Source: Cucumis sativus (Eukaryota > Streptophyta > Magnoliopsida > Cucurbitales > Cucurbitaceae). From it: a stretch of DNA of 64,000 nt. Made by a program: the position numbers and the translations under genes. A model generated the notes under the pieces. It was not told the DNA's origin, made no database searches, and saw nothing but the letters and a program-made list of their open reading frames with translations. This document shows, one piece after another, positions 1 through 15,500 of the stretch. Numbering within the stretch: the stretch's first letter is position 1; every line of letters starts with the position of its first letter. The stretch lies in assembly GCF_000004075.3 (NCBI RefSeq), contig NC_026657.2, forward strand, positions 29,978,408 through 30,042,407. The letters are read 5' to 3'.

Positions 1-2831
<2,831 letters not shown>

Positions 2832-3060
2832 AATCAGCAGCAGAAATGGAGGGAGAGGCAAAGAGAATCAAAAAGGAGAGAATTTTTCCGTCGAACTTAG
2901 CGATATTTGGGGAAATCCTCACACGATTTGCGATATTTGTAGCTGATGAAGAAGAAGAGAGATTTCGCCCTTTTTTTTTCTTGTTCGAAAAGAAAGGTTT
3001 TTCTTTTTTCTTTTTTTTTTCTTTCTTTTTTTTTTTTTGGTTATCTAAACGTTTTCTTTT
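2832..3060 (-). promoter_or_regulatory. CDC48 leader and purine-rich upstream tract
   Basis: The DNA just upstream of the CDC48 ATG is an almost continuous purine tract on the coding strand (plus-strand T/C run about 2967-3060, broken by one short mixed stretch). Such pyrimidine/purine-biased tracts are common near plant core promoters. A leader of about 100 bp within it is inferred; no clear TATA box was seen. Confidence 0.4.
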
Positions 3061-3526
3061 CCAATCCCCAACCAATTTGAATAATGTTTTCCACGTAATT
3101 TAAAATAAATAATACTCATTATAATATTTTTACATGTGTTTTATTTGAATTATCAATAGTAAATGAATTGAAGCTTAAGGTAAATGGTGCAAACATATCA
3201 ATTATGTGGTCAATTATTATGTTGGATAACAACACCTATTGTCTTATTAAGATTAAAGGTTCTTGATTTGAAATAAATATGCATATAGTCTCAATTCTAT
3301 TTATGACAAATTTATTTTTGGATTTATCTATAGAATTACTAAACTACATATACTTCATTAGTTAAAGATCTTAGGCAGATTTGAAAAAGAAAAATGAGGG
3401 AAAACTAACTGTTGGATATTGAAAAGAAAAAAAATACATTTTGATGGATGCAGTCGGAGTTGGTCGACCCTAAAAGATAACCCAACCTATGAAGTTTCTG
3501 TTTTAAATTTGGAAACATCTCACCAA

Positions 3527-3586
3527 GATCATACTACATAATATAACCCTAAGATTGATCATACTACATAATATAACCCTAAGATT
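3527..3586. repeat. 30-bp perfect tandem repeat, two copies
   Basis: The 30-bp unit beginning GATCATACTACATAATATAA occurs at 3527-3556 and again without change at 3557-3586, followed by the partial start of a third copy (GACCCTAAG). The lack of any mismatch suggests a recent duplication. Confidence 0.9.
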
Positions 3587-3815
3587 GACCCTAAGACAAG
3601 TGGGTCAACAGACCCCTACTCATATTTTTTGACCCCTACACAATTTTGTTCAATTTTCTAACTTAGTCCAACACAACACAATATTTTGGGTATATTTAAC
3701 CCAACAATACAGTTTGGATAATTCGAGTTGGTCGGGTTACCAATTTTTATGAATATCTTACTTTTTTTTTTATACCCATCAATGGTATTCAATAACTATA
3801 TTATATAAAAAAGTA

Positions 3816-3951
3816 GTTATATTTTTTAAACTATTTACTAAATATTCATTTCTTCTTCCTGGCTTTTACAAAATCCATCAATGAGTTATATTTTTTAAAC
3901 TACTTACGAAATATTCATTTCTTCCTGGGCTTTTACAAAATCCATCAATCA
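3816..3951. repeat. Imperfect tandem duplication of about 68 bp
   Basis: A segment starting GTTATATTTTTTAAACTA at 3816 and ending near 3884 (TCCATCAATGA) is repeated at 3885-3951 with a few substitutions and a 2-3 bp indel. It is non-coding. Confidence 0.85.
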
Positions 3952-4665
3952 CTCTATTAACCCTTTTAAGATATTGAAAAAATTTGGTAAACTTTTGCAA
4001 TTAAATTCATAAATGAAAATATATATATATGAAAAAAAAAATTCAAATATAAAAAAGCAAGCCAAAATATTTACCTAAACTTATATTAAGAATTTTGCAC
4101 TAATACCTGTATGTTCACTTAAGCAACAAAAACTTGTCCTCAAAGGTGTAAACTAAAATGAAACATTTCATTATTCTTTTTTTTGGCAAAATGTACAGGT
4201 AGGTTTTGGCCATCCATAGAACCAAATTTCAATAATAGCATTAACAGGATATAATTTATCTCATACCGACTCTGAGGAAGGAAAATAATAGTAAATGTAG
4301 GCAACATTTTGAAGAATTATTTCATTCTAGATGGATGCATGAGAATATATTTTTTTAATTCTCAAGCCCATCTTGTTGACTGCAATCACATGACAAAGCA
4401 CAAAGAAACATCGGAAGAATAATCACAAATTTTGCCAATTGGGTTGAAGATGTTCTCAGCTTTAGCTGTGTACAATTTACAAGAACTGAACACACAGCCC
4501 CACTTAAAAAAAAAAAAAACACGTTAGAAATTAAGTAGATTTTTCTTTCCATGTCTATTTTGTACAAATTGGGGAACCCCCAAAAGCAAAGAAATTTTTA
4601 GATACAAAACCAAGATTGTGAAGTACTTACGTGGGCAGCACTAGGCTTAGGCCATGTTCTCCCTC

Positions 4666-4700
4666 CTCCACCTCCTCCACCTCCTCCTCCTCCTCCTCCA
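4666..4700. repeat. (CTC/CAC) trinucleotide-type repeat in the probable TKI1 3'UTR
   Basis: The plus strand has CTCCTCCACC units changing to pure CTC repeats; on the TKI1 mRNA strand this is GGA/GGT-rich. It lies about 180 bp past the TKI1 stop. Nearby on the minus strand is a good donor-like site (CAC|GTAAGT at about 4629), so the 3'UTR might be spliced. That is inference only. Confidence 0.5.
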
Positions 4701-4880
4701 ACTAAAAATTAGACACTGAACTTTATATTCTACTTTGCTCTACAGCAAAATACCATGGCTGTATTTCGGATCCAAAATTACAGAATCTCATCTTCTTTAC
4801 TTCTCTAATTTCTGGATTCAAAAGCCAACACCCTGGCTTCCATCTTTCAAAATAATCAGATAAGGAAGGCTTTCTGAAGC

Positions 4881-7800
4881 TCAACTGTTGAATGCTGATG
4901 ATTCTTTCTTGTCCAAGCCGAAAAAGGAGCAATTTTGAAATGCATCCAAACTGCTTGCTATTAAACGGTTCAAGCTGCTAAGGCTATCGCCTAAAATTAA
5001 TTCCTCGTTATGGTACTTGTTAGTCGATGGCAAGTCCAAATCCAAGGGGCCTAAAGAATCAGGCTGAAACAACAAGAAAGAACAAAAACAAAAGTTAGCT
5101 TTATTCTGCATGTGAAAATCGTGTGTGACAACAATCATAGTTCCACAAAATTATACGAATGCTGGTATGGCAATAATATTAGTAATTAGTTAGGTAGCTT
5201 TTTAGGGAAGTTTGGTTGTAAATACAGTCACTAGGGAAGAAGGAGGATAATAATTTTTATGGGTGAATTAGGGCTGGAGAGTGATTCTCAAGAGATTGGC
5301 AGGACCCAAGTACCTCAACCTACTTGGTTTATTATGTAGTTTTGTTACCACCTATATCTCAATATAGTCGGGTCCTATCATAATACAACCAAGAGAATTT
5401 TCAACATGGGAAGAACATAAACGAACATACCCAATAGATATCCGCTAGCTCATCAATATCTTTTGTTTCCGTGATCTGTGGATCAGACTGACACTCGTCC
5501 ATCAGGTCTTCTTGAATGTGATCCTCTATTGGGCTCTCTGATCTAGGAAAATCCTGTGTAATAACAAAATTGAACATATTTTAGAACTATATTCACTTCC
5601 AAGCAATCATTTCCGTTCATCAGTAGAAGTTATGTTGTTTAAACAAGGCATTTTCAAAATAACTACCTCGGTCATGTGGCTGAATCCCATGGAATTGGTT
5701 CTAGCAACATGTTTGCAACCTCGTAAAGAAGAGAATGTGAATGAACTAGGAACCTCTTGAAGGGTAACTGGATTCTTTTGAAATGAGAAGGCATCACATG
5801 TCTCTTCAGCATCCCATATGGAGGATGCATGAGACGCCAAAGTTGGTTGAGGAACTGTCTTGTCTTGCTGTCTGGATATATGAGCAGCAATTGCAGCATC
5901 AAATGAATCACAGCTGAATGGAATCTGCTGAAGACATTGGGTGCCTTCAGCAAGAGGTGTGTCAACGCAATTGGCATCCACATCCTGAGAAACTCCTGAA
6001 AGTAGATCTCCAATGCTTATATTAGTAAGGCTGTCAGCCCATTCCCCAGCTGATAAGGAAGTTCCATTGCTTAACTTCAGATCATCCTGGTTATACAAAG
6101 GATGAACCGTTTAGTATAAAGGAACTTCAAGTACGTTATGAGAAAGAAAAAGTTCGATGGAAGGGCCATAACAATCATCATGACTAAAACAAGAAGATTA
6201 GAATTTTATTATTGAACATCATTGGCACTAGAAGGAAAACAAATGTACTGGCATAATCTAGTTAATCAATTTTCTAGAATTATGCTAATGGTGGAACATA
6301 AATTTCACCCCAAAAAAAGATCCAGTTTGCCCAATTCTTAGAACCGTTGATGGGAGCATACTAACAGTATATTATAGATATAAGTTTGATGTCATGCGAC
6401 GGCAATAACTAGAATCATAACTACAGCAAGAATATATGATTATAATTTTATTAGAACATCAATAGCACTAGAAGGAAAATAAGACTTGTATTGGCTGATT
6501 CCAGTGGATAAATTATTAGGATTTTGCTTAACACACACACACAAGTGTACAATGAGATAAAAATATAATGTGGAAATTCAGTTACGATTAATTCAGAAAC
6601 AAATGAGATTATCAACTACGTGAAAATGGAAGTACTCAAGTGTACAATGATGGAGAGACAAGTGCAGATGGAGAGGATACATGAGCCTCAATAAGCTAAT
6701 GGCAGATACAATGCATGAGATTTATAGAATATTCACCAGCAGAGCTGAATCCATTTCATCTAAAACCTCGTTAGAGGGAAAGTATCAGGGTGCAAATTTC
6801 ATGGTCAAACAATGAAGTACATAGAACACAATGAATTATTTAAAAAGAAACCAAGTTTTTTTAATAATAATACAGAATAAGCGTTTTGATTGAGGGGGAA
6901 AACCCCAAAAGGAGGCAAACTAAAGGAATACATATAGTGCAGCTAGTTATTTAATAGTTAATTAAGAGTATAATCATCAATGAGATAAATACAAAGCAGG
7001 ACAAAGTTTGAGATTTATAGTTAGAGAGAAGAAAAATACCACATCATCAGATCGTTGGATGATAGTTCTATCGGCCGCATTCTTTTTATCCCATGACATA
7101 TTTAATACAGGATCAGAGGACTTCAATAGATCATTTGGACGTGCAGATATGCACCTCTCTGACTCACAGGGGGCAGTCGGAGTTGACGTATTCTTAGTGA
7201 GTGTACCCACTTCATCTTTATTAAAGTCCACAGGTTGAGCATCAATTGATGCTGCATGCACAATTCTTCCCTCAATATCCCTGGCATCCATGATATGATC
7301 ATCTTGAATGCAGTATGCTGGCACAGACGTTTGTAATTCAACAGACTCGTGTTCTGCATTGGAACACCAACCATACCTTCAAAAATATTTCAAGTCAGTT
7401 ATGTTGTTACTAATTCATTTTTTTAGTAGAAATCCAAAAAGGGACAAAATAAATAAACCTTAAACGAAAAACTTGGGGTCTTCCAATTGTTGCATAGACA
7501 TCACCGGCACTCTCAAAGGAGTCTTGTGTCCATCTTTGACAATCTGCCAGGCTTTTTCTCTGGATACTGTACGGAAAAAGCATAAGCTCTCCATGAGCAG
7601 CACTTGAATTGCCCCATTTTCGACTTAGATGCTCTAAAACTGATGAAATTTTCTTGCGAGTACTGAGAGTAAGCTCCAAATATGGATTGTGTTTATCCTG
7701 AACAAAAGACGACTCAACATTGTAGTAATGTCAAAATGCTTAAAATATAAATTGTTGATGCAATCTCTGAGTCTCACCGATTCCAAGGCTCTACGAGTCC

Positions 7801-10011
7801 CATCATCAACTGGGAATAGCTGAAGCTTCAGCTTTATAGAAGCAACATCAATCAAGGAATTTGGCTGAAGAGGGGGCAACAATAGCAAGGGGCTCCCAGC
7901 AGGATCGGTACTTTTTTTCCCTGGAAAAAGTTTGAGAGCAATCAGTCACAACGGTGAAGAAATTTCACACATTTTTGTTCATCCTTTAATGTAGTGTTAG
8001 ATTTTGCATACTACCTTTTCATATAAAGTTTATAACAAATATATAAGAAATAAAAAGTAGATGGCTTGCACTCACCTAAAGTATTTTGATCACGTAAAAC
8101 GTCTCTATTAGTGATGGTGCGCTCTAAATGCTCAGCAGCATCAGCAACCAAAGACACACCTGCTATTGCAGCTTTTTCCCATTTTTTATATGCAGCTGAT
8201 GATACACCTCCTTCTAAAATTAAAAATACCCAATGGATAAATATTTCTTGGTCAGTATCAACAGTGCAACCCCAAATACATAGCAACTTTAACATCTTTT
8301 TCCACTTTTGATGAAATCTTAGTTGATGAAATACATAACGTCTTATTTGCATCTTCACAACACTTAATTCCTATAAAAATCCTTTTTTTAATAAACTTAC
8401 AATCCTGATCTGATATTTCAGATTCAAAAAGTTGGACAAAGGAAATACCTTAGAAATGAAGAATGTAATAGAAAAATTAATTTCTTTTTTTAGGAAACAG
8501 AGAAAACTTAATAAAGAACTCAATCTTCTAAAATAAACCAAGATAACCCTCTCAGAGAAGAGCTCGCACCTGATTTTCTTCTCTGCCTTGATGGTTTAAG
8601 GACTGTGGGATACCCACCATTGTTTCCACGGTTAATACCAACATTCACATTGCGTCTAGAAGCTGTTTTCCTGGGGCCCAATTTTGGAATGTTTTGAGTG
8701 TCGACTAAAACTAATTTAACTGCACGGCCATCATGACCTAATGCTCTACTCTGATTTGAGACAGCATTAGGTATAGGTGGAGGGCAGTTTTCTCCCTGCA
8801 ATGGGCGTTTTCTGACATTCTTCTTCCGATCTTTCAAAAGTTGATGCTCCTTCATGTAAAAGGGAGTTGGTCAGTCCAGCAGCACATGAAGAAGAGTTTC
8901 AAACATAGAAAGGCACCAAAGGATGGGAGGGATTAGATAGTTCTGACTAACCAAGGCTTCAACAAAAATCTTGAAACGTCGGGGTTTCAGATGAAGTTTT
9001 GAAGCTTTGCAACTATATTTTTCCAGTAACGACCACCTGTTGGGCATGCCAAAAATCGCGAGATAAATCAAAACAATCATTTTATACTATTTTCTCAAAA
9101 TAAATATCTTCTTATATTATATGTGAAGTAGTCAAACCGCACAAAGAAAATAATAATAACTCATTAAAGTACTACAGAAATTACAAATTCCCTCAACCGT
9201 CAGTCCACTCACTCCAGATACACAAGGGCCAACATTCCCAACAATGATGTCAAATGGATTATGCCAGAATACGAGAAGCCAAATTGATTTTCATAGTTCT
9301 TCACACATATGCCAACAATCAAATGAAACTATCCACTCACATTTGGAAGCATAGATAAGATTGATGGAATGGTGACCACATAATAAATATTAATAATTAC
9401 CATCGAAGCATTGCAGCATTAGTATCCTTAGAGTTTTTAGCATCCAGACATAACCCAGGAGCCAACAGCTTATTCATACGCCTTACCAGACGGTAATAAT
9501 AATGTCTGACCTGTTTGCAAAATTATTTTCAATACATAAGAAGGGAATAAAGTACAAGTACAAGGATAACTTTCCAACAGAAGACCCTTTATAACAAGCA
9601 CCTGGTCCTTGTTTTTGCTTTGGACATGACAAGTGATTTTTTCAAAATTCTGCACAGAATGCATGATGCAATCAGAAGACATCCATATTAACAAATATGC
9701 AAAGTGAGTGGACAGCTACATACCTTGCCAACTTGCCGTAATGCAGTGAAGAAACTTTCCTCCTCTTCTCGTGTCCAAGCAGCCCATTGTCGAGTAGGCC
9801 TTTTGGCTGCATGAACCAATAAAGAACAAATTAGAGGCAAAAAAATTTCAGGTGAAGAAGGTAAAGAAAATGACAACAAAATACCAGGCAGGGGTTCTAT
9901 GACATGATCAGGAGTTGATGCTGCAATGCCTTGATCTCCAACATGAGCAATGATAGTCTCTGACTGAAGATGTGTCTCAGAGTTGGAGGAGACAATTAAA
10001 TCTGTCTGCAT
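4881..10011 (-). CDS. TKI1: TSL-kinase interacting protein 1-like SANT/Myb protein
   Basis: Nuclear SANT/Myb-domain protein of the plant family first found as a partner of the TOUSLED kinase, presumed to act in chromatin or transcription. Thirteen coding exons: 10011-9885, 9806-9724, 9649-9602, 9510-9401, 9036-8952, 8849-8570, 8213-8076, 7920-7778, 7697-7459, 7376-7040, 6086-5667, 5553-5431, 5063-4881. They join in frame to 771 codons plus stop, close to the roughly 740 residues I recall for the Arabidopsis protein. The SANT/Myb repeat occupies about residues 48-95 (QWAAWTREEEESFFTALRQV, then KNKDQVRHYYYRLVRRM). A basic linker with RKPR/KRKS-like runs follows (residues about 150-240), then conserved blocks SSAAYKKWEKAAIAGVSLVA and IKLKLQLFPVDD, then a Ser/Asp-rich acidic C-terminus. 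The start at 10011 is the only in-frame ATG, but it reads ATGCAG after an A/T-rich stretch and could instead be an intron end; I prefer it as start because an acceptor lies at 10088. Confidence 0.9.
6197..6530. repeat. Diverged duplication inside a TKI1 intron
   Basis: Within the intron between the exons ending 7040 and starting 6086, the segment at about 6197-6290 (AGAATTTTATTATTGAACAT, then GGCACTAGAAGGAAAA) recurs diverged at about 6440-6530. The two copies share the order of blocks but have many substitutions. The intron ends with a short (CA)n near 6532. Confidence 0.6.
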
Positions 10012-11085
10012 TTTATATTTTACAATGAACTATTTACTCTTGCCCTTCATTGACTTCCAAATGATGCTATTAAGCATCAGCTAACAACTGCAAAAATGGG
10101 TGATCCTTTCAAAGTCAAAAGAGAAATCCAAGATCTTCTTACAGAATTTTTTAAAAAGCTATAAATCATACGAGAAAGAGTAGCACTTTAAAACAGATTG
10201 TCTTTATCCAATTTAATCATGTACAACATCAGGAGAAACACCAGAAAATGTTAACAATGGTAGAGCTTACCACTGGGCTTCACATACTCCAAACAATTAC
10301 GAAGTAAAAGTAAAACATAACGAGTGGTTTCTTGTGTCCAGCAATTCATAAATCATCAAATGGAATAAAATGGAAAAGTATAACTACGACCATTACGACA
10401 TAACTCATGATTACTCATATACAGCTTTGCAGGCATCCCTATTTATCCAAAATCCTGTAGCACAAAAATGATAAACAAAACCTAATTCCATCAATTCAAT
10501 CAAACCCTACCCCAAATAAACTTATAGCTCACAAACTAAAATAGAGGATGTAATCAAACTTTGGACTAGAAATTCACTACTACCAGACGGCTGAGAATTC
10601 CCAGCTAATTCAAATCGTTTAACCCTAAATTAAATCCGAAGAACGATCACTCAGCAAAACCTTACATGAACAACTAATTAACCAAATTACGTTAAAATTC
10701 CTTAAATTCAAATCACAAGCAGACAATCGAAAACAAATATTCTAACAATCTCCACTCCATTTTTAGGTCATCAGAGACGATTTAGGGTTTCGAACTGCAT
10801 CCATGGTGAACAGAAAAAATCTTCAGAAAAATCAACAAGCGAATCGAATACGTACACTACACAAGCAATACCTCAAATGGATCGGAAAATTCGAACAATC
10901 TGTAACGCCAAAAGCTTCGAATATTATACAAAAACGATGAAAACCGGAGGGGATTTTCCGACAGCCGTCTACAGTAGAAGGATGAGAAAGATGAAAACAA
11001 AAATAAAAAATAAAAAATAATAATTTTACTTTGTGAAAAGAGAAGAGGGAAAAACAAATTGAAAAAAAAAAGTGTAATTCCTCAA
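9963..11085 (-). repeat. Segment A, source copy: TKI1 first codons plus leader, intron and promoter
   Basis: This stretch aligns almost end to end with 20118-21205 in the same orientation. Shared landmarks in order (plus strand) are GAGTTGGAGGAGACAATTAA, CTTCCAAATGATGC, AACACCA, ATCAACAAGCGAATCGAATA, GCCAAAAGCTTCGAATATTA, GACAGCCGTCTAC and AAGTGTAATTCCT. In one ungapped 42-nt test block I counted 36 identities. It begins inside TKI1 coding exon 1. Confidence 0.92.
10012..11060 (-). promoter_or_regulatory. TKI1 promoter, 5'UTR exon and 5'UTR intron
   Basis: On the minus strand a non-coding leader exon ends at 10872 (TTTGAG|GTATTG). An acceptor TTTTTGCAG ends at 10088, leaving a second leader exon of about 76 nt that holds two tiny upstream frames (an ATG followed directly by Leu and stop, and a six-codon frame) before the ATG at 10011. 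Donor and acceptor are both kept in the duplicate of this segment at 20.1-21.2 kb, which supports them as real. The transcription start is probably within about 10900-11000; an AT-rich region follows. Confidence 0.6.
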
Positions 11086-12556
11086 AATGCTAAAAAGAAA
11101 AAACAAATTGTGAATTTGTTGGGAAAGGATCTGTCTTAAACATTTACTTCCCCTACTTTATTCTATAAGGCCATGTATTTTATTTTTTTGACACAGAGAA
11201 AATATTTTTAAATATTACTTAACCTTATAACAAAATAATAATAATGTATTTTCTAATATTTATTAAATAATTAATACAAATATAACTTAATATGGCAGAT
11301 TGTGAATGTGGGTAAAGTTTAGGAAAATAGATCTAGATTTATTAAAGGTTCAATTTTCTTACCTTTTTCTTTTTTCATTCGACGGTTTTAATATTCAATC
11401 ACTTGAGCGATTAGATGGTTAATTAAAAAAGAAGTTGAATAAGATGGATTAAGAATAATTTTTTTTCCTTTTTTATTTAGTGTTGGAATCTATGTGTTTG
11501 AAAGAAAAGAAGAAAAAGTAAAGGGGTTGAGTTTGAGAAGCAAAATGGGGAACTTTTCTTTCTTTAGAAGGATTTGCTCATTGGGTTGCTGGGAATATGT
11601 TAAAGGGGCTATAAAAACTGAAACTTGGAAAAAAAGGATGGGGGGGGGGGGGGGGGGGGGGGGTTTAAATGCTCTTCTTTTGGGCCCTTTTCCCTGCCAA
11701 TTTGTGTATGTCAAAAGTCTTACTATTTTTGTTTTATTTTTAAATACTATTTGAATAGCTTTCAAAATGTTCATTTTGATCGATTGATTTTTTTTAAATA
11801 TTTGAAAGGTAACCATTTTAATTCATTAAAAATGAGAATGAAATGATCAAAGTAGTCACTTTTTTCAAAGAACAAGGATCAAAATGAAAAAAGTACGCCA
11901 ACCAAAGTAGTCTTAAAATTTTATTATATTTTGAAAACCATTCAAATTTTTATTATATTTTGAGAACCACTTTTGTTTTGTATAGGATAAGAGATAAAGT
12001 TGTCATATTCCTAATTGTTGGTTAGCTTGCAACAATAGCACAGCAGGCTGCAGCACCACATTGAATTTATCAGTACAAAAGTGGATGCTTAAAAACTGAC
12101 CCATTGGTAAACATTGAATGAAAATGAGAAGAGAATCTAGGTAGGAAAATACAGATTATTGAAGGGAATGATGCTCAAGAAAGTGACCATTTAGTGAACA
12201 ATTAATGGAAATAAAAAGAGAATCAAGATTAAAGATATTGATTATTAAAGGTAATCTAATTGATTGAGAACCAGAGGAGAAATGAGTCTTTTGTTTTCTT
12301 TTCTTTGCAACAAAGGGCAAGGCTTTTCTCTAACGTTGAGTCAAGCTCTTCGGAATCAGGCAACATTTTTTATCACACTAGTTTCTTTGACGGATCAGCT
12401 TCTACACTACAAACTTGGTTAATGATAACGGCCTCCGTCGATTAGATAAAACACAAGGTTGAAAGTATATGAACTAGGAGACCATGTTAGGTTGTACTTT
12501 CATGGCTTCTTAGAGCTTCAGTGGTGAATAACCATAACAAAGGAAATTTTTTCTGG
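11061..12556. other. Spacer between TKI1 promoter and PGK-TrmB 3' end
   Basis: No gene is supported. It contains the long G run at 11640-11663, and near 12100-12250 two diverged copies of an 80-bp block (CATTGGTAAACATTGAATGA and its relative CATTTAGTGAACAATTAATG). Open frames here are short and lack similarity to anything I recognise. The 3'UTR of the fusion gene should occupy the right end. Confidence 0.5.
11640..11663. repeat. Homopolymer of 24 G
   Basis: An uninterrupted run of 24 G on the plus strand, preceded by GGAT. Runs of this length are rare in plant DNA, where A/T homopolymers dominate. It could form a G-quadruplex or simply be a slippage-prone site, and its exact length may be a sequencing artefact. 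Confidence 0.9.
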
Positions 12557-15500
12557 TCAGTTGAACGATTTGGTCGTTGATTTCGAGAGCATTAACCTAA
12601 ACATAGGATCCCCACGATCTAATACGTGTCGTTCCCAATCCGATCTGACTCCAAACGGGTTCTCACTTAGCCATTCTTCCCCAACTTGTTCTTGCAAAAC
12701 ACCTAGTTTCCCTTTTCCATATAGTAAGAAAGCTTCCCTCATTCTTAAAGCAACAGCTTCAACATCAGATTGAAGAAAGACCTAACAAATAGGAATCCAG
12801 ATGTAACAAGAGTAATAACCATATGACATAAGAGAAGTCCAACATCCAAGATGAACATTTACTTGAAAAGAAAAAAAAGGTGAAGATGCACTGAGAAAAT
12901 GGTAGTACCTTGCCATTAGACGCAAGCAAGTCTGCCACTGCCTCCACTAATGACCTTTGCAACATTCTCCATCTGTGCTCCGGTTTATTGAAATCGGGGT
13001 TGGGACACTGTATATACAGAGAGTAAATATATTTGGTACAGAGGTGTGCAATTAAGATTTTAAAGTATCGATAGAGCTAGCACTATGAATGGCTCGTATC
13101 AAGCAATTAATAGTTAGGCTTTTGTAAATAGCAACGCCTCTTCAAGGCTTTAACTTTCAAGAATGAAATCAGTATCTGGTTCAAAGTCATGAAGGTAGTG
13201 AATTCTATGAGTGATCTGAATTTAGAGATATTAGCTGGAAAATTCCAAGTGCGTAGCATAGCAGAGTAAAACAAACAGCATTCTATCAGTTCTCAGTAAT
13301 ATCATGGCTAGGAAGGGTCAAAATCCAAATATTGGGGACAACATGATCCATGAGGGTTGTGTACCTGTATAGAGACAAGCACCAACTCCCCTGGATAATT
13401 ACACACAATAGAACGAAACGTTGACGTTGCATTCGTCGCAATAAAATGCCTGATACCATGAGAAAAAATCGAGATAAAATTTAGTAAAGAAACAAAAAAC
13501 CAGATCCAAAGGTACATGTTAACCTAGCGTCAGGGACAGAGGATGCTTCATTGATATGCCTTACCCATTCTTCATCTCCAATTGATGAACAGAATGTAGA
13601 CAACGTTTCACAAGCTGAAAAGGTCGTACAAGTGTGAGATAATGTATATGGTTAAGGTTAATGCTGATAATGACAAGAAAGAAGACCTTTTCATTAATCT
13701 CTAAACCAAGAAAATTGTGATCCTTCCTCCTCCTAGCCATTTCCAGAAGAAACATCCCATTACCTGGCATTTACAACTTACAACTTATCAGCTAACTTCG
13801 TGAATAAACAATTAAATGCAATCGTCATTGGCTTCTTTAAACTTGTACAGTTGTACCAACAAAAGAAAAAACCATTCACTTGTACCAAAAATGTCAGATA
13901 GCATGAAAATCAACCTTTTAGCTGTTAGATACAGAGTTTTACTATAAAAGGGATAGAAAGAATTTTAATCCCCCAAAAAAAAAGTATATGATACAAAGAA
14001 GATAATACCACTTCCAATGTCAACCACTAAAGGCAGAGTTGTATCACAAAACACTGCATCCCAGTTAATCTCATATGGGTATGCCTGCATGAACAAATCA
14101 TTTCAAACTAGTTTTAGCTGCTCATCCAGATGCATACTTCAAAAATCTATCCTATGGTGGGGATGTCTTTAATGGAGTAATACCGTTCTAAAATAAGAAC
14201 TTTCTGCACAAGAAATGATGATAAATGGAAATTGTAGCCTTGCAAAACTAGACAGCACGTGTAATCTTGAAAAAATCAATCATCAAATAGTACGTGTGAA
14301 TACGATTTATGACATTCCCCCTATAAGTTCACATTATGTTCTGCTCTTCGTTGAAACAATTTAAACACATCATTTGTTTTTTAGAAAATATAACAAAAAT
14401 GCCTAAAAACTTACTCTATCCAAGGCCAAAACCCCTGGAAGTTGTTTCCCTTTAAAGAAATCCCATACAACTGAAGCATTCTCAAAAACATTATAAGCAC
14501 ATAGGGTACTCGATTCCTGCATAATTGCTTTGCATGCAGTGGTTCCAACAACAGTTATATCACAATCCCTTTGGGATAGATCATATAGCTTTCTTGCTAA
14601 TCTAGAAGCTCCACGGGCACTTTGGCTTGAATCACTGAATTTCACAGGTCCAATCCATATAATTTTCTGCAACATAGCGCTCAAAGTGTTAGACCGATCC
14701 TCACTTGAGTAAACAACAGATAAGTAATAGTTGGTGCTTTAGAAAAATGATTGCAGAATGATGCATTATTGAACCTCTTCCAACTGTAAGTCCATGACCA
14801 TAAGTGCTAAATCTTAGGATCTGTAATATTATCTCAGGAGATCAATGCTTTCATAATTCCATCATTCAAAAAATGCCAATTCTTCTTCTCCAACCCTTAC
14901 CCAAAGATTTGAATCCCCACAATTTCAAGTTTGATTGCACAGGCATATACATCAAAGGAATAAAAAAGTCATAGGAGCAGTAAAATGATCAAATCCCTAC
15001 AATTTGAATGAAAGTAGATAGTAGATAGTGTTCCATTGATATTCAAATAAAGCAGAAATTGGAATGATTTGATCTATCCTAGTTTTTCTTCGCATGCCAA
15101 AAATTACAGCAGTTTTCTAAATAAAAGAGAAGTTGGACAACCCGAGGTGCTAAATCATAGATCTATTGAACAAGCCGAGGAGCTAAATCATAAACTATTG
15201 GACAACCCAAGGTGCTGAGCATAAAATTATGGTTCATAGCTACCACTTACCAGGCAATGGCAGATACATGGGATTTTAGATCAAGCAGAAGCAACTTTTG
15301 TAACTTAAGGAAAATTTGACTTCTACCTTGCTATTCATAAGCAGGGCATTTATTTCGTCCAGTGATGTAGGACCAAGATCAACTGGTAGCCAACCTAGAA
15401 GCGGAAGAAGTTAATATAACAAAATAACAAGTTTTTAAATACGAAGTGTAAAACCTTAAAAAGGATAAATATTCATTTGAGTTGGGGAAAATGAGAACTT

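Larger units (their letters stand above)
3061..4640. other. AT-rich spacer between CDC48 promoter and TKI1 3' end
   Basis: No gene is supported here. The spacer carries two local tandem duplications (listed separately). Around 3455-3740 it has repeated tracts such as GTTGGTCGACCC and GAGTTGGTCGGGTTACC, which look like remains of a repeat element but whose ends could not be fixed. Confidence 0.5.

Noticed and set aside
10763..10804. A 13-codon frame (MDAVRNPKSSLMT) conserved in length with MGVVRNPKSFPMI at 20871-20912
   Set aside because: The two copies differ at six sites, five of which change the residue, so there is no sign of coding constraint. The frame lies within the predicted 5'UTR intron of both loci.
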